Positions 31,863 to 40,710 of a stretch of DNA of 64,000 nucleotides are shown piece after piece. Position numbers and translations under genes: made by a program. Origin of the DNA: Jeotgalibaca sp052266715 (GTDB lineage: Bacteria; Bacillota; Bacilli; Lactobacillales; Aerococcaceae); NCBI GenBank assembly GCA_052266715.1, contig JBQPRB010000002.1. One strand, written 5' to 3'. The first letter of the stretch is position 1; each line of letters opens with the position of its first letter. The notes under the pieces are model-generated. The model searched no databases. It was given only the letters and a program-made list of their open reading frames with translations, and was not told the DNA's origin.

Positions 31863-33725
31863 TTGGCAACCAGAATTCCAGAAGAAACAATCAATAAAAT
31901 TAGATCGGAAACAAATATCGTCGATATTGTCAGCCAATATGTGCAATTAAAGAAAAGAGGGAAAAACTACTTTGGTTTTTGTCCATTCCACGACGAACGT
32001 ACACCATCTTTTTCTGTAACCGACGAAAAGCAAATATTCCATTGCTTCAGCTGCGGGCGTGGTGGAAATTTGTTTACTTTTTTAATGGAAGTTGACGGAA
32101 TTAGTTTTGTTGAGTCAGTAAAAAAAGCAGCTGAAATGAGCGATATAAGTGTTAACATCGATTTGGATGATAACCAACCGCGCAGTGAGTTGCAAAATAA
32201 AAAAGATAAATTAATCGCTGTTCATGAAGCAGCTACCGCTTTTTATCATCAAGTGCTGATGAATACCGTGACGGGCGAAGCAGCTTTGGACTATTTAATA
32301 AAAAGAGGTTTTACGCAGGAGTTGCTACAAGAATATCAGATTGGCTTTTCACCACCTGATAAGACCGCAACCCAGCAAATATTGGCCAAACAGAATTACC
32401 CACTCTCACTTCTAAAAGAAACGGGAATTTTTTCGGATCGACAAGACACGTCGGAATTACTTGATCGCTTTGCCGGTAGAATTATTTTTCCGCTTCGAAA
32501 TGAAAAAGGAGCAACAATTGCTTTTTCGGGTAGATTGGTGCCCACACAAGATGGAATTGAATCGGACTTTCATGAGGCTAAATACCTTAACAGTCCTGAA
32601 ACACTTTTATTTTCGAAACGGAATTTCTTGTTTAACTTGGACAAAGCACGTGCACACATGCGGAAATCATCTGAAGTGGTATTATTTGAAGGCTACATGG
32701 ATGTCATATCCGCGTGGCAGGCAGGCATAAAAAATGGTGTTGCTTCGATGGGGACAGCACTCACGGACGAACAAACACGCATACTTAATAAAACCGTAGA
32801 CTCAGTCGTGTTATGCTATGATGGTGACCGTGCCGGTTTGGAAGCAACAAAAAAAGCTATTGATTTGCTGGATAGCAATCACCGTTTTGATGTGTCTGTT
32901 TTCCCAATGGAACCAGGGATGGATCCGGATGACTATATTCAATCAAAAGGACCCAAGGCGTTTCAGGAAGGCATCACAGGCCATCGCGAATCTACTTTTC
33001 AGTTCCATGCGCGTTTCTTAAAATCGCAATTGGATTTAGATTCCGAGAAAAACAGAGTTGAGTATCTGGAAAGTATGTTGCGGAAGTTGGTTCAAGTTGA
33101 ATCGCTTATTGAAAGAGAGCTTTATTTAAACGAACTTTCTGAAGATTTTGATATTGATTTAGCTGTTTTGAAAAAACAGTTGCAGGAATATCAACAAGTT
33201 CACATGAAAACCAAGCGACAAGAAGAAACATCGAAGCAGCAACATGCAACTGTGACCACAATGGAGATGCCGGTTAAACAACAATTAACTAAAGCAGATT
33301 TAACGGAACGACAATTACTGAACCGTCTTTTCCATCATGAAGAAGCTTGGCATTATCTCAATGAACTTTCACCTGAGTTCCATTTTTCCAATGAAGAACA
33401 TCAAACAATTTATTTCCTTTATAGTGCTTTTCGTGAAGAGCTACAGTCGGTTGGACATATTGATCACTTTTTGGATCGCCTTAGAAACCAAAAGCAAATC
33501 GAAATCGTATCTGCAATCAACATGAATGAGATTCAGGCAGAAGTTTCTAGACAGGAAATCAGTGACATCATTATCAGCTTAAACCATTCCACACTACAGG
33601 AACAATTGAAACAAAAGAACCAGGAAATGAAGGCAGCTGCCCGTAGCAGTGATAAAGAAAAGGCAAAGAGTTTATTAGCTGATATTATTTATCTCAATAG
33701 GCAACTGAAAATGACAAAGAAATAA
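31863..33725 (+). CDS. dnaG: DNA primase
   Basis: Makes RNA primers at the replication fork; about 620 aa. The N-terminal zinc-binding domain has CPFHDERTPSF and HCFSCGRGGN (the C-x2-H and C-x2-C ligands). The Toprim core shows LFEGYMDV and CYDGDRAG with acidic metal ligands. A helical C-terminal domain binds the replicative helicase. I start at TTG 31863 because GAGGTGG is 5-6 bases upstream and the protein then begins MATRIPEE like other DnaG proteins. The upstream ATG 31821 has no ribosome site. It is co-transcribed with rpoD, 27 bases downstream. Confidence 0.96.
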   Translation: MATRIPEETINKIRSETNIVDIVSQYVQLKKRGKNYFGFCPFHDERTPSFSVTDEKQIFHCFSCGRGGNLFTFLMEVDGISFVESVKKAAEMSDISVNIDLDDNQPRSELQNKKDKLIAVHEAATAFYHQVLMNTVTGEAALDYLIKRGFTQELLQEYQIGFSPPDKTATQQILAKQNYPLSLLKETGIFSDRQDTSELLDRFAGRIIFPLRNEKGATIAFSGRLVPTQDGIESDFHEAKYLNSPETLLFSKRNFLFNLDKARAHMRKSSEVVLFEGYMDVISAWQAGIKNGVASMGTALTDEQTRILNKTVDSVVLCYDGDRAGLEATKKAIDLLDSNHRFDVSVFPMEPGMDPDDYIQSKGPKAFQEGITGHRESTFQFHARFLKSQLDLDSEKNRVEYLESMLRKLVQVESLIERELYLNELSEDFDIDLAVLKKQLQEYQQVHMKTKRQEETSKQQHATVTTMEMPVKQQLTKADLTERQLLNRLFHHEEAWHYLNELSPEFHFSNEEHQTIYFLYSAFREELQSVGHIDHFLDRLRNQKQIEIVSAINMNEIQAEVSRQEISDIIISLNHSTLQEQLKQKNQEMKAAARSSDKEKAKSLLADIIYLNRQLKMTKK

Positions 33726-33752
33726 TCCATACCGGGATGGAGGAATCATTTT

Positions 33753-34886
33753 ATGGCAATAGAAAAAAATGAACAAGGTAAAACATTAACACAGGTGACG
33801 AACCAGGTAGTTAAAGAGCAAAAGTTGTTGGGGTCGATATTTTATGATGACCTTACAGATAAAATCGCCACGCCATTCCAGCTCAATGCAGATGAAATGG
33901 ATAAACTAATCCAAAAAATGGAAGATAGCGGGGTTAGTGTTGTAGACGCTGACGGAGGCCCAACAGCGCGTCAATTGAAGACGACTGACGCAGATAAAGA
34001 TTCAGACAAAAAGAAACCAGAAGAAATCGAAGATGATACAAAAGCACCCGCTGGCGTTAAGATCAATGATCCGGTAAGAATGTACTTAAAAGAAATTGGT
34101 CGTGTTTCTTTATTAACGGCAGATGAAGAAAAAGAATTGGCAATTCGTATTCAACACGGCGATCCTGAAGCCAAACAAGAGTTAGCTGAAGCAAACTTGC
34201 GATTGGTAGTTTCGATTGCAAAACGCTACGTTGGTCGTGGGATGCAATTCTTGGATTTGATTCAAGAGGGAAACATGGGGCTTATGAAAGCTGTAGAAAA
34301 ATTCGACCACGAAAAAGGGTTCAAATTCTCTACATATGCGACTTGGTGGATTCGTCAAGCAATTACACGTGCCATTGCTGACCAAGCCCGCACAATTCGT
34401 ATTCCGGTACACATGGTTGAAACCATCAATAAATTAGTCCGTATTCAAAGACAGTTATTGCAAGATTTAGGCCGCGAACCGACACCGGAAGAAATTGGGG
34501 CGGAAATGGACTTGCCAACTGAAAAAGTACGTGAAATTCTTAAAATTGCGCAAGAACCAGTATCTTTGGAAACACCAATTGGGGAAGAAGATGATTCCCA
34601 CTTAGGAGATTTCATTGAAGACCAAGATGTAACCAGTCCTGCAGAACATACTGCCCAAACATTGTTGAAAGAACAATTGGAAGAAGTTCTGGATACTTTA
34701 ACAGATCGTGAAGAGAACGTATTACGTCTTCGCTTTGGTTTGGACGATGGAAATGTTCGTACGCTTGAACAGGTAGGTAAAGTATTTGGTGTTACGAGAG
34801 AACGGATTCGTCAAATTGAAGCTAAAGCTTTACGTAAACTTCGTCATCCAAGTCGTTCAAAACAATTGAAAGACTTTTTAGAATAA
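33753..34886 (+). CDS. rpoD: Primary sigma factor RpoD (SigA)
   Basis: Housekeeping sigma-70 factor, 377 aa. After a short region 1.1 and an acidic/Lys-rich linker come region 1.2 (INDPVRMYLKEIGRV), region 2 (RLVVSIAKRYVGRGMQFLDLIQEGN and FKFSTYATWWIRQAI), region 3 (RIPVHMVE) and region 4 (EQVGKVFGVTRERIRQIEAKALRKLRHP), listed here in pieces. Regions 2.4 and 4.2 are canonical, fitting the TTGACA/TATAAT promoters throughout this window. ATG 33753 follows GGAGG. Operon with dnaG, closed by a strong terminator. Confidence 0.99.
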   Translation: MAIEKNEQGKTLTQVTNQVVKEQKLLGSIFYDDLTDKIATPFQLNADEMDKLIQKMEDSGVSVVDADGGPTARQLKTTDADKDSDKKKPEEIEDDTKAPAGVKINDPVRMYLKEIGRVSLLTADEEKELAIRIQHGDPEAKQELAEANLRLVVSIAKRYVGRGMQFLDLIQEGNMGLMKAVEKFDHEKGFKFSTYATWWIRQAITRAIADQARTIRIPVHMVETINKLVRIQRQLLQDLGREPTPEEIGAEMDLPTEKVREILKIAQEPVSLETPIGEEDDSHLGDFIEDQDVTSPAEHTAQTLLKEQLEEVLDTLTDREENVLRLRFGLDDGNVRTLEQVGKVFGVTRERIRQIEAKALRKLRHPSRSKQLKDFLE

Positions 34887-34895
34887 AATAGATTG

Positions 34896-34931
34896 AAAAG
34901 CAGGAACCCTCGATAGGTTCCTGCTTTTTTT
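34896..34931. terminator. Terminator after rpoD (possibly used from both sides)
   Basis: AAAAGCAGGAACC (34896-34908) pairs with GGTTCCTGCTTTT (34916-34928), followed by a T run on the plus strand. Read on the minus strand the stem is followed by TTTTC, so it could also end the structured RNA at 34948-35133. Confidence 0.93.
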
Positions 34932-34947
34932 GGGTTCTTGGTTATCT

Positions 34948-35133
34948 GGTGTTGGTGAAGGAAATGCCCTTCGGCCTGCGTGTTTGCTTGTGTACTGCCG
35001 TGGGACCGCCCGGAGCCTGTAGTCTCCGGGCTTGCAAGCATCAACGGTCCCTACTTTCGCATTGCATCCTTGACACGGTCACAAGCAACTCCACCGTCCT
35101 TCGGGATTTCCGAGAAGAATACCTACCAACACC
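34948..35133 (-). ncRNA. ssrS: Structured non-coding RNA, probable 6S RNA
   Basis: A GC-rich island of about 186 bases with no credible reading frame. It folds as one long irregular hairpin: closing helix 34947-34956 with 35125-35134 (10 bp perfect); GGAAAT/ATTTCC plus CCC/GGG; a symmetrical 14/14-base internal loop (about 34970-34983 and 35089-35102); a 9-bp helix 34984-34992/35080-35088; CCGTG/CACGG; GGGACCG/CGGTCCC; and an inner CCCGGAG/CTCCGGG hairpin. Length, terminal closing helix and central open bubble resemble 6S RNA, which mimics an open promoter and binds sigma-A polymerase. I favour the minus strand because TATAAT at 35143-35138 puts the start exactly at the closing helix; the plus strand lacks a promoter. 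Strand and family remain unproven. Confidence 0.55.
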
Positions 35134-35137
35134 ATTT

Positions 35138-35167
35138 ATTATAGAGCCCTTTTTTGTCTTCTGTGTA
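35138..35167 (-). promoter_or_regulatory. Candidate promoter of the structured RNA (minus strand)
   Basis: On the minus strand: TACACA (35167-35162), 18-base spacer, perfect TATAAT (35143-35138). Transcription would begin around 35133-35130, at the first base of the RNA's closing helix. Confidence 0.55.
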
Positions 35168-35250
35168 GGGTGGGGAAGATATATCTCAGGGGACAGTATA
35201 ATAATTTGATTAGCTTGGGATTTTCTTGCTAGAAGAACGCTTGTCAGTAG

Positions 35251-35279
35251 TTCACATTTTTCTCTTAAACTGATAAGAT
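35251..35279 (+). promoter_or_regulatory. Promoter of trmK-nif3
   Basis: TTCACA (35251-35256), 17-base spacer, TAAGAT (35274-35279). This is the only good plus-strand promoter in the rpoD-trmK gap. Confidence 0.7.
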
Positions 35280-35315
35280 TAATAAGTTAAAAGAAATATG
35301 AAAGGAGGAGCAGAA

Positions 35316-36017
35316 ATGAATGAAAATCAATTGTCAAAACGATTGGAAACTGCTGCATCTTATATCCAAAAAGGAGCGCGATTAGCTGATATCGGATCGG
35401 ATCACGCTTATTTACCATGCAATATGGCGCAACAAGGTATTATAGAGTTTGGGATTGCCGGAGAAGTAGTCATCGGCCCATTCACATCAGCCAAAAAACA
35501 AATTACAGCTTCTCGTTTAGAAGGTATCGTGGAGGCACGCTTAGGCAACGGCCTGGAAGTTATTCAATCAAATGATTTAATCGATACGATTACTATATGC
35601 GGAATGGGTGGCGATCTCATCGCTCGTATTCTGGATGCTGGTTATGAGGACCAAAAATTGGATACTGTTAAACGTTTGATTCTTCAGCCGAACAATGCAG
35701 AGATGAAGTTAAGACGCTGGTTAATAGAAAATGGTTTTGAAATTATCGAAGAGACCATCATTGAAGAAAATGAGAAAATATATGAAATAATTATTGCAGA
35801 GCCAGCGAAACAAGTTTCGGATTATACTTTCGAAGATTATCTTTTTGGTAAATTCCTGCGGTCAAATAAAAATGAGGCGTTCATCAAGAAATGGCAGTCT
35901 GAAATACATAAGTATGAATATATTCTTGATAGTCTCGAGCAATCACAGCGCGACATAACAGAAAAAAAAGCAGAAGTTTTACGGATGATGCAAATCATAA
36001 AGGAGGAAATACAATGA
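35316..36017 (+). CDS. trmK: tRNA (adenine(22)-N1)-methyltransferase TrmK
   Basis: SAM-dependent enzyme that makes m1A22 in tRNA; 233 aa. The Rossmann SAM site is seen as LADIGSDHAYLP (about 29-40), with ICGMGGDLIARIL forming the second conserved block. A C-terminal coiled-coil region (about 180-230) is typical of the family (Bacillus YqfN). ATG 35316 follows AAAGGAGGAG; ATG 35298 precedes that site. Its stop overlaps the next start (ATGA). The rpoD-trmK-nif3 order is conserved in Firmicutes. Confidence 0.95.
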   Translation: MNENQLSKRLETAASYIQKGARLADIGSDHAYLPCNMAQQGIIEFGIAGEVVIGPFTSAKKQITASRLEGIVEARLGNGLEVIQSNDLIDTITICGMGGDLIARILDAGYEDQKLDTVKRLILQPNNAEMKLRRWLIENGFEIIEETIIEENEKIYEIIIAEPAKQVSDYTFEDYLFGKFLRSNKNEAFIKKWQSEIHKYEYILDSLEQSQRDITEKKAEVLRMMQIIKEEIQ

Positions 36018-37156
36018 AAAAAATTTCTGGTTATGACTTTGTAGAGTATTTCGAAAAGAAAATACCCCTTTGGTTAGCCGAAAAAGGTGATCCGGTGGGC
36101 TTGCATGTCGGTGATTTGAGTCTGCCCGTTACTAAAGTGATGGTGACTTTAGATGTGAGGCCAGAAGTAGTCCAAGAAGCGATTGAAAATAACGTTGATT
36201 TTATCTTAGCCCATCATCCACCTATCTATAAACCTTTAGCACGTATTGATTTAACGGATCCACAAACGCGTATGTATGCGGACTTGATTAAACATGACAT
36301 TACAGTGTATGCTGCCCATACTAATCTTGATAATGCCAATGGTGGCATGAACGATTGGCTGGCAGCTGCCCTGGATTTAAGTGATGTAGAAATTATGGCA
36401 CCCTCACACACCAAGCAGCTTAAAAGATTAAACGTCTATGTGCCGGAAGAACAAGCTGATGCCGTCCGTAAGGCCATCACAGCTGCAGGAGCGGGTCGAA
36501 TTACAAGTGATTATAAAGACTGTTCCTATTCCGTAAAAGGAGTAGGCCGTTTCACGCCGGTAGGCCAAGCGAATCCTACAATAGGGGAGATAGGCAAATC
36601 AGAGCTGGTTAATGAAGAACGTATCGAAGTTATACTGGAAGAAGATGATGTGAGTACCGTTATGGAAGCTTTGCTTGAGTCACATCCTTATGAAGAACCG
36701 GTTTATGAAATGTACTCAATCGATCAATTGCAAAGCGAAAAATATGGTTTGGGTCGTGTAGGTAATCTGTCACAAGAAATGACTTTGGAAGAATTTATTC
36801 CTTATGTTAAGGAGTCATTTAAAGTGAAGGGACTCCGTGTTGTTGTACCGCCATCCAGAAAAATTACCTCTATTAAGCGTGTAGCGCTTTGTGGTGGGGA
36901 TGCCGGAAAATATTATCACCATGCCCTTAATAAAAAGGCGGATGTCTATATAACTGGAGATGTTTATTACCACACTGCACATGATATGCAGGCTGATGGC
37001 ATGATGGTTGTTGATCCCGGCCATATTATTGAAAAAATCTGTATACCTAAATTAGCAGATATGCTGACTGATTGGAAACAAACAGAGCAATGGAATTTGG
37101 AAATTATCCAGTCCGGGATTGATACAAATCCATTTATTTTCGATCATGAATTTTAA
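36014..37156 (+). CDS. Nif3-like dinuclear metal center protein, YqfO family
   Basis: Protein of 380 aa from the NIF3/DUF34 family. Two NIF3 halves carry the metal-binding histidines and acids: AHHPPIYKPL and AAHTNLDNANGG near the start, and GDVYYHTAHDM plus VVDPGH near the end. Between them lies a PII-like insert (about 130-230), the feature of the longer YqfO subgroup. Biochemical role is unsettled. The ATG at 36014 overlaps the trmK stop and follows AAAGGAGG, so translation is coupled to trmK. Confidence 0.92.
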   Translation: MKKISGYDFVEYFEKKIPLWLAEKGDPVGLHVGDLSLPVTKVMVTLDVRPEVVQEAIENNVDFILAHHPPIYKPLARIDLTDPQTRMYADLIKHDITVYAAHTNLDNANGGMNDWLAAALDLSDVEIMAPSHTKQLKRLNVYVPEEQADAVRKAITAAGAGRITSDYKDCSYSVKGVGRFTPVGQANPTIGEIGKSELVNEERIEVILEEDDVSTVMEALLESHPYEEPVYEMYSIDQLQSEKYGLGRVGNLSQEMTLEEFIPYVKESFKVKGLRVVVPPSRKITSIKRVALCGGDAGKYYHHALNKKADVYITGDVYYHTAHDMQADGMMVVDPGHIIEKICIPKLADMLTDWKQTEQWNLEIIQSGIDTNPFIFDHEF

Positions 37157-37177
37157 TTTTGAAAGGAAGTCCTACCA

Positions 37178-38413
37178 ATGAATGAAAAATTATTATCCCG
37201 TTTTTTAACCTACGTAAAATATGATACGCGTTCTGATGAGAACAGCGAAACAGTACCTTCAACATCCTCTCAAGTGAATTTTGCCAAAGAGATTATTATG
37301 CCTCATTTAGAAGAAATCGGACTTTCTGAAATTAAATTCAACCCTGCTAATGGTTTTGTGACCGCAACCTTACCTGCGAATACGGAAGGTTTGCCGACCA
37401 TTGGTTTTATTGCCCATATGGATACAGCAGACTTTGAATCAAGGAACGTTAACCCACAAATTCATGAAAATTATGATGGTCAGGCAATTGTTTTGGATGA
37501 AGCGAAAAACATCGTTCTTTCACCGGAAGATTTTCCTAACCTAAAAAATTATGTTGGCCAAACTTTAATAACTACAGATGGTCATACATTACTGGGAGCA
37601 GACGATAAATCTGGTATTGCCGAAATTATGTCAGCGATGGAAACAATCAAACAAGATAATGCCATTCGCCATGGTGATATCAAAGTTGCTTTTGGTCCGG
37701 ATGAAGAAATTGGAAAAGGTGCTGATTTGTTCGATGTGGAGGACTTTGCGGCAGATTTCGCCTATACGATGGATGGTGGTCCAGTCGGTGAATTACAGTT
37801 TGAAAGCTTTAATGCCGCTCAAGCAGTCATTACAATCCAAGGTAAAAATGTTCACCCCGGAACAGCGAAAGATACCATGGTTAATGCAATCAAATTAGCC
37901 CTTGAATATGATAGTTATTTACCAGCTGATGAAGTTCCGGAAAGAACCGAACATAGAGAAGGATTCTACCACTTGTTGGGTATTGAAGGAACAGTGGAAG
38001 ATAGCAAGATGGTTTATATAATCCGTGATCATGATCGTGAATTGTTCGAAGCCAAAAAAGAAAATATGTTGGCAATCGCAGATAAGATGAATGCAAAATT
38101 CACAGAACCACGTATTAAAGTTGGGATGAACGATCAATATTATAATATGGGCGAAATCTTGAAAGATGATATGCGTTCGGTTGAATTAGCTGAAAAAGCA
38201 ATGCGTGAATTGGGAATTGAACCTACTATTGAACCGATTCGTGGTGGAACAGACGGTTCCAAGCTTACTTACATGGGCTTGCCGACACCAAATATCTTTG
38301 CCGGCGGAGAAAATTTCCATGGTCGCTATGAATATGTTTCAATTGAAGCAATGGAAAAAGCAACAGCCGTAATCATTGAAATTGTTCGTCAAAGCGGATT
38401 AACTAACGCATAG
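37178..38413 (+). CDS. pepT: Peptidase T (tripeptidase)
   Basis: Cytosolic M20 metallopeptidase that releases the N-terminal residue of tripeptides; 411 aa. Zinc ligands and catalytic acids appear in IAHMDTAD, LGADDKSGIAEIM, FGPDEEIGKGAD and the YTMDGG block; the late His is in the AGGENFHGRYE segment. The dimerisation insert begins near 205 (ITIQGKNVHPGTAKD). ATG 37178 follows GAAAGGAAG. It helps peptide utilisation, as does pepV at 52663. Confidence 0.97.
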   Translation: MNEKLLSRFLTYVKYDTRSDENSETVPSTSSQVNFAKEIIMPHLEEIGLSEIKFNPANGFVTATLPANTEGLPTIGFIAHMDTADFESRNVNPQIHENYDGQAIVLDEAKNIVLSPEDFPNLKNYVGQTLITTDGHTLLGADDKSGIAEIMSAMETIKQDNAIRHGDIKVAFGPDEEIGKGADLFDVEDFAADFAYTMDGGPVGELQFESFNAAQAVITIQGKNVHPGTAKDTMVNAIKLALEYDSYLPADEVPERTEHREGFYHLLGIEGTVEDSKMVYIIRDHDRELFEAKKENMLAIADKMNAKFTEPRIKVGMNDQYYNMGEILKDDMRSVELAEKAMRELGIEPTIEPIRGGTDGSKLTYMGLPTPNIFAGGENFHGRYEYVSIEAMEKATAVIIEIVRQSGLTNA

Positions 38414-38414
38414 C

Positions 38415-38693
38415 ATGATGAATAGCGAATTGTTACTAAAAATGCTTTTTGTTTGGCTTTTTGTGATTAATATTTTATTGTTTGCCTTAATGCGTTTTGA
38501 TAAACAGCAATCACGTAAAAGAAAACAACGTATACCTGAGAAGCTACTTCTATCTTTGGGATTTTTTGGCGGACCGGTTGGTGGACTGTTAGGGATGAAT
38601 CTGTTCCGGCATAAAACGAAACATCGCTATTTTTATCTTGTATATGCTGCAAGTTTAGGGATGTGGGCTTGGATAACGTATCGGTTAATTTAA
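38415..38693 (+). CDS. DUF1294 small membrane protein
   Basis: Membrane protein of 92 aa with three hydrophobic stretches (about 7-26, 43-62, 72-90). It has the DUF1294 marks RFDKQQSRKRKQRIPEKLLL, GGPVGGLLGM and FRHKTKH. Function is unknown; in other proteins this domain follows a cold-shock domain. The ATG lies 2 bases after the pepT stop without a clear ribosome site, so translation probably depends on pepT. Confidence 0.85.
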   Translation: MMNSELLLKMLFVWLFVINILLFALMRFDKQQSRKRKQRIPEKLLLSLGFFGGPVGGLLGMNLFRHKTKHRYFYLVYAASLGMWAWITYRLI

Positions 38694-38699
38694 TAGGAG

Positions 38700-38736
38700 T
38701 AAGGCTGCTTTTCAAATCAGAAGCAGCCTTATTTAC
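38700..38736 (+). terminator. Terminator after pepT-DUF1294
   Basis: TAAGGCTGCTT (38700-38710) pairs perfectly with AAGCAGCCTTA (38721-38731). The T run is short. Confidence 0.8.
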
Positions 38737-38744
38737 GCCTTCTA

Positions 38745-38753
38745 TGATATAAT
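38745..38753 (+). promoter_or_regulatory. Extended -10 promoter of truB
   Basis: TGATATAAT at 38745-38753 is a perfect extended -10. No clear -35; the position falls in the preceding terminator stem. The start would be near 38760. Confidence 0.6.
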
Positions 38754-38781
38754 AAGCAAGTTGAAAAAGGGGGAAGAAGCG

Positions 38782-39708
38782 ATGAATGGTATCTTGCCAT
38801 TGTGGAAAGAGCGCGGCATGACTAGTCATGATTGCATCTTTCACTTAAGAAAAATATTAAAAACTAGAAAAATAGGCCACACTGGAACATTGGATCCTGA
38901 GGTAGACGGTGTCTTGCCCATTTGTGTTGGCTCAGCAACCAAAGCTGCCGAGTTTATGACAGATATGGGTAAGGCATATGAAGGAGAAATAACCATTGGC
39001 TATTCCACAGAAACGGAAGATGCCCATGGGCCCGTTGTGGAACGGGTTGCCATCATAGAAATGCCTGATTTAGAAACCGTTGATGACCTTATGACAAAAT
39101 TTGTGGGAACGATTACCCAGATTCCACCCATGTATTCTGCGGTAAAGGTTAATGGTAGAAGGCTCTACGAGTATGCAAGAAAAGGAGAATCTGTAGAACG
39201 TCCCGAACGGAAAGCAGAAATTTACTCTTTTATTCGTACAAGTGAGCTTCGTTATAATGAAACTGAAAAAACAGTTTCTTGGGATTTTTCAGTAAGCTGT
39301 GGGAAAGGAACATATATCCGGACGTTAGCAGTCGATTTGGGGGAAGCTCTGGGTTATCCAGCACACATGTCACGTCTAACACGAACCGCAAGCGGCCCAT
39401 TTGAGAAAGCTGACTGTGTAACCTTGGATGAAGTAAGGGCCTTAATGGAAGCAGGGGCCATCGCTTCAATTTTCCTCCCCATTGAATCAGTATTTGCTGA
39501 TTTTCCTAGATTTGATGCAGAAACAGAAACCTGGGATAAAATAAAAAATGGGGCAGTTTTGCCATCTCAGACTTTTGGCGGACTGGAAGATGAGCCTTTA
39601 ATTGCTGTCTATTTTGAAGGTAATCTGGTAGCCTTATATGAGAATCATCCCAACAAACCAACTATGAAAAAGCCAAGAAAGATGTTTCTTTCGTCTAATG
39701 GTCAATGA
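38782..39708 (+). CDS. truB: tRNA pseudouridine(55) synthase
   Basis: Makes the universal pseudouridine 55 of the tRNA T loop; 308 aa. The catalytic Asp is in GHTGTLDPEVDGVLP; other motifs are IPPMYSAVKVNGRRLYEYARKG (in parts) and CGKGTYIRTLAVDLG. A C-terminal PUA-like region ends the protein. ATG 38782 follows GGGGGAAG; the TTG at 38761 would add unconserved residues. It precedes ribF, the common truB-ribF pair. Confidence 0.97.
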   Translation: MNGILPLWKERGMTSHDCIFHLRKILKTRKIGHTGTLDPEVDGVLPICVGSATKAAEFMTDMGKAYEGEITIGYSTETEDAHGPVVERVAIIEMPDLETVDDLMTKFVGTITQIPPMYSAVKVNGRRLYEYARKGESVERPERKAEIYSFIRTSELRYNETEKTVSWDFSVSCGKGTYIRTLAVDLGEALGYPAHMSRLTRTASGPFEKADCVTLDEVRALMEAGAIASIFLPIESVFADFPRFDAETETWDKIKNGAVLPSQTFGGLEDEPLIAVYFEGNLVALYENHPNKPTMKKPRKMFLSSNGQ

Positions 39709-39726
39709 AAGAGTGTTGAAGGATAA

Positions 39727-40710
39727 ATGGAGATTATAAATATACACCATCCATATCAAAAAGAAATAATTCCAAATGAACCGGTTGTATTAGCGCTCGG
39801 TTTTTTTGATGGTGTCCATAAAGGCCATCAAAGGGTAATTTTGGAAGCAAAAAAAGAAGCAGAAAAACGCAATGCTAAATTAGCTGTTATGTCTTTTAAT
39901 CATCATCCAAGTATTGTTTTTAAGAAATTGAATGTTGAAACAATGCGTTACTTATCTGTAATGAATCGGAAAATTGAATTAATGGAACAACTGGGTGTCG
40001 ATTACTTCTATGTAATCGAATTTACTTATGATTTTGGAACATTGAAGCCACAGGAATTCGTTGACCAATATATTGCAGGATTAAACGCTTGTGCTGTTGT
40101 GGCAGGCTTTGATTATACCTATGGACCAAAGACTATTGCGGATATGGCGCATTTGCCAATATATGCGAAAAAGCGATTTGATATTTTGGAAATTCCAGCT
40201 CAAGTGGCAGAAGATAAGGAAAAAATAAGTTCGACGCGTATTCGGGAGGCACTGGACACAGGGGATTTACAAAAAGCGAACAGCATGTTGGGGTATACCT
40301 ATCAGTTCAGTGGCCATGTGATGCATGGGGATGCCAGGGGACGCGAAATGGGCTTTCCAACTGCCAACATTAAAGTAGCTAAAAATGTAAGGTTACCGAA
40401 AGTTGGTGTTTATGTTGTCAGTATCCAAGTCCAAGGTAAATGGTACAAAGGGATGGCTTCAATCGGTTATAACATCACGTTTGAAGAGAATAGAGAAAAA
40501 ACCATTGAAGTAAATATTTTAGATTTCAATAAAATGATTTATGGTGAAGAAGTCATCGTTCGATGGCATCATTTTCTGCGGGATGAAGTAAAATACTCTG
40601 GAATGGAAGCTTTAATCGAGCAATTAAAACAAGACCAAGTTGATACAGAAAACTATTTTAAGAAAAACCCTGAAGCCCTGGAACCAAAGGACATGGGGAG
40701 AGAGTTATGA
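39727..40710 (+). CDS. ribF: Bifunctional riboflavin kinase / FAD synthetase
   Basis: Converts riboflavin to FMN and FMN to FAD; 327 aa. The N-terminal nucleotidyltransferase has GFFDGVHKGHQ (HxGH-type) and STRIREALDTGD. The C-terminal flavokinase begins near 190 with GRGREMGFPTANI in the form GDARGREMGFPTANI. It supplies the FMN that would turn off ribU through the riboswitch at 4095. It has no riboswitch itself. ATG 39727 has a weak GAAGGA upstream, and the stop overlaps hemW. Confidence 0.96.
   Translation: MEIINIHHPYQKEIIPNEPVVLALGFFDGVHKGHQRVILEAKKEAEKRNAKLAVMSFNHHPSIVFKKLNVETMRYLSVMNRKIELMEQLGVDYFYVIEFTYDFGTLKPQEFVDQYIAGLNACAVVAGFDYTYGPKTIADMAHLPIYAKKRFDILEIPAQVAEDKEKISSTRIREALDTGDLQKANSMLGYTYQFSGHVMHGDARGREMGFPTANIKVAKNVRLPKVGVYVVSIQVQGKWYKGMASIGYNITFEENREKTIEVNILDFNKMIYGEEVIVRWHHFLRDEVKYSGMEALIEQLKQDQVDTENYFKKNPEALEPKDMGREL

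Noticed and set aside
34949..35209. An 86-codon frame across the rpoD-trmK gap
   Set aside because: It overlaps the structured RNA, has an unusual composition (many Cys, Pro and Gly) and no ribosome binding site.
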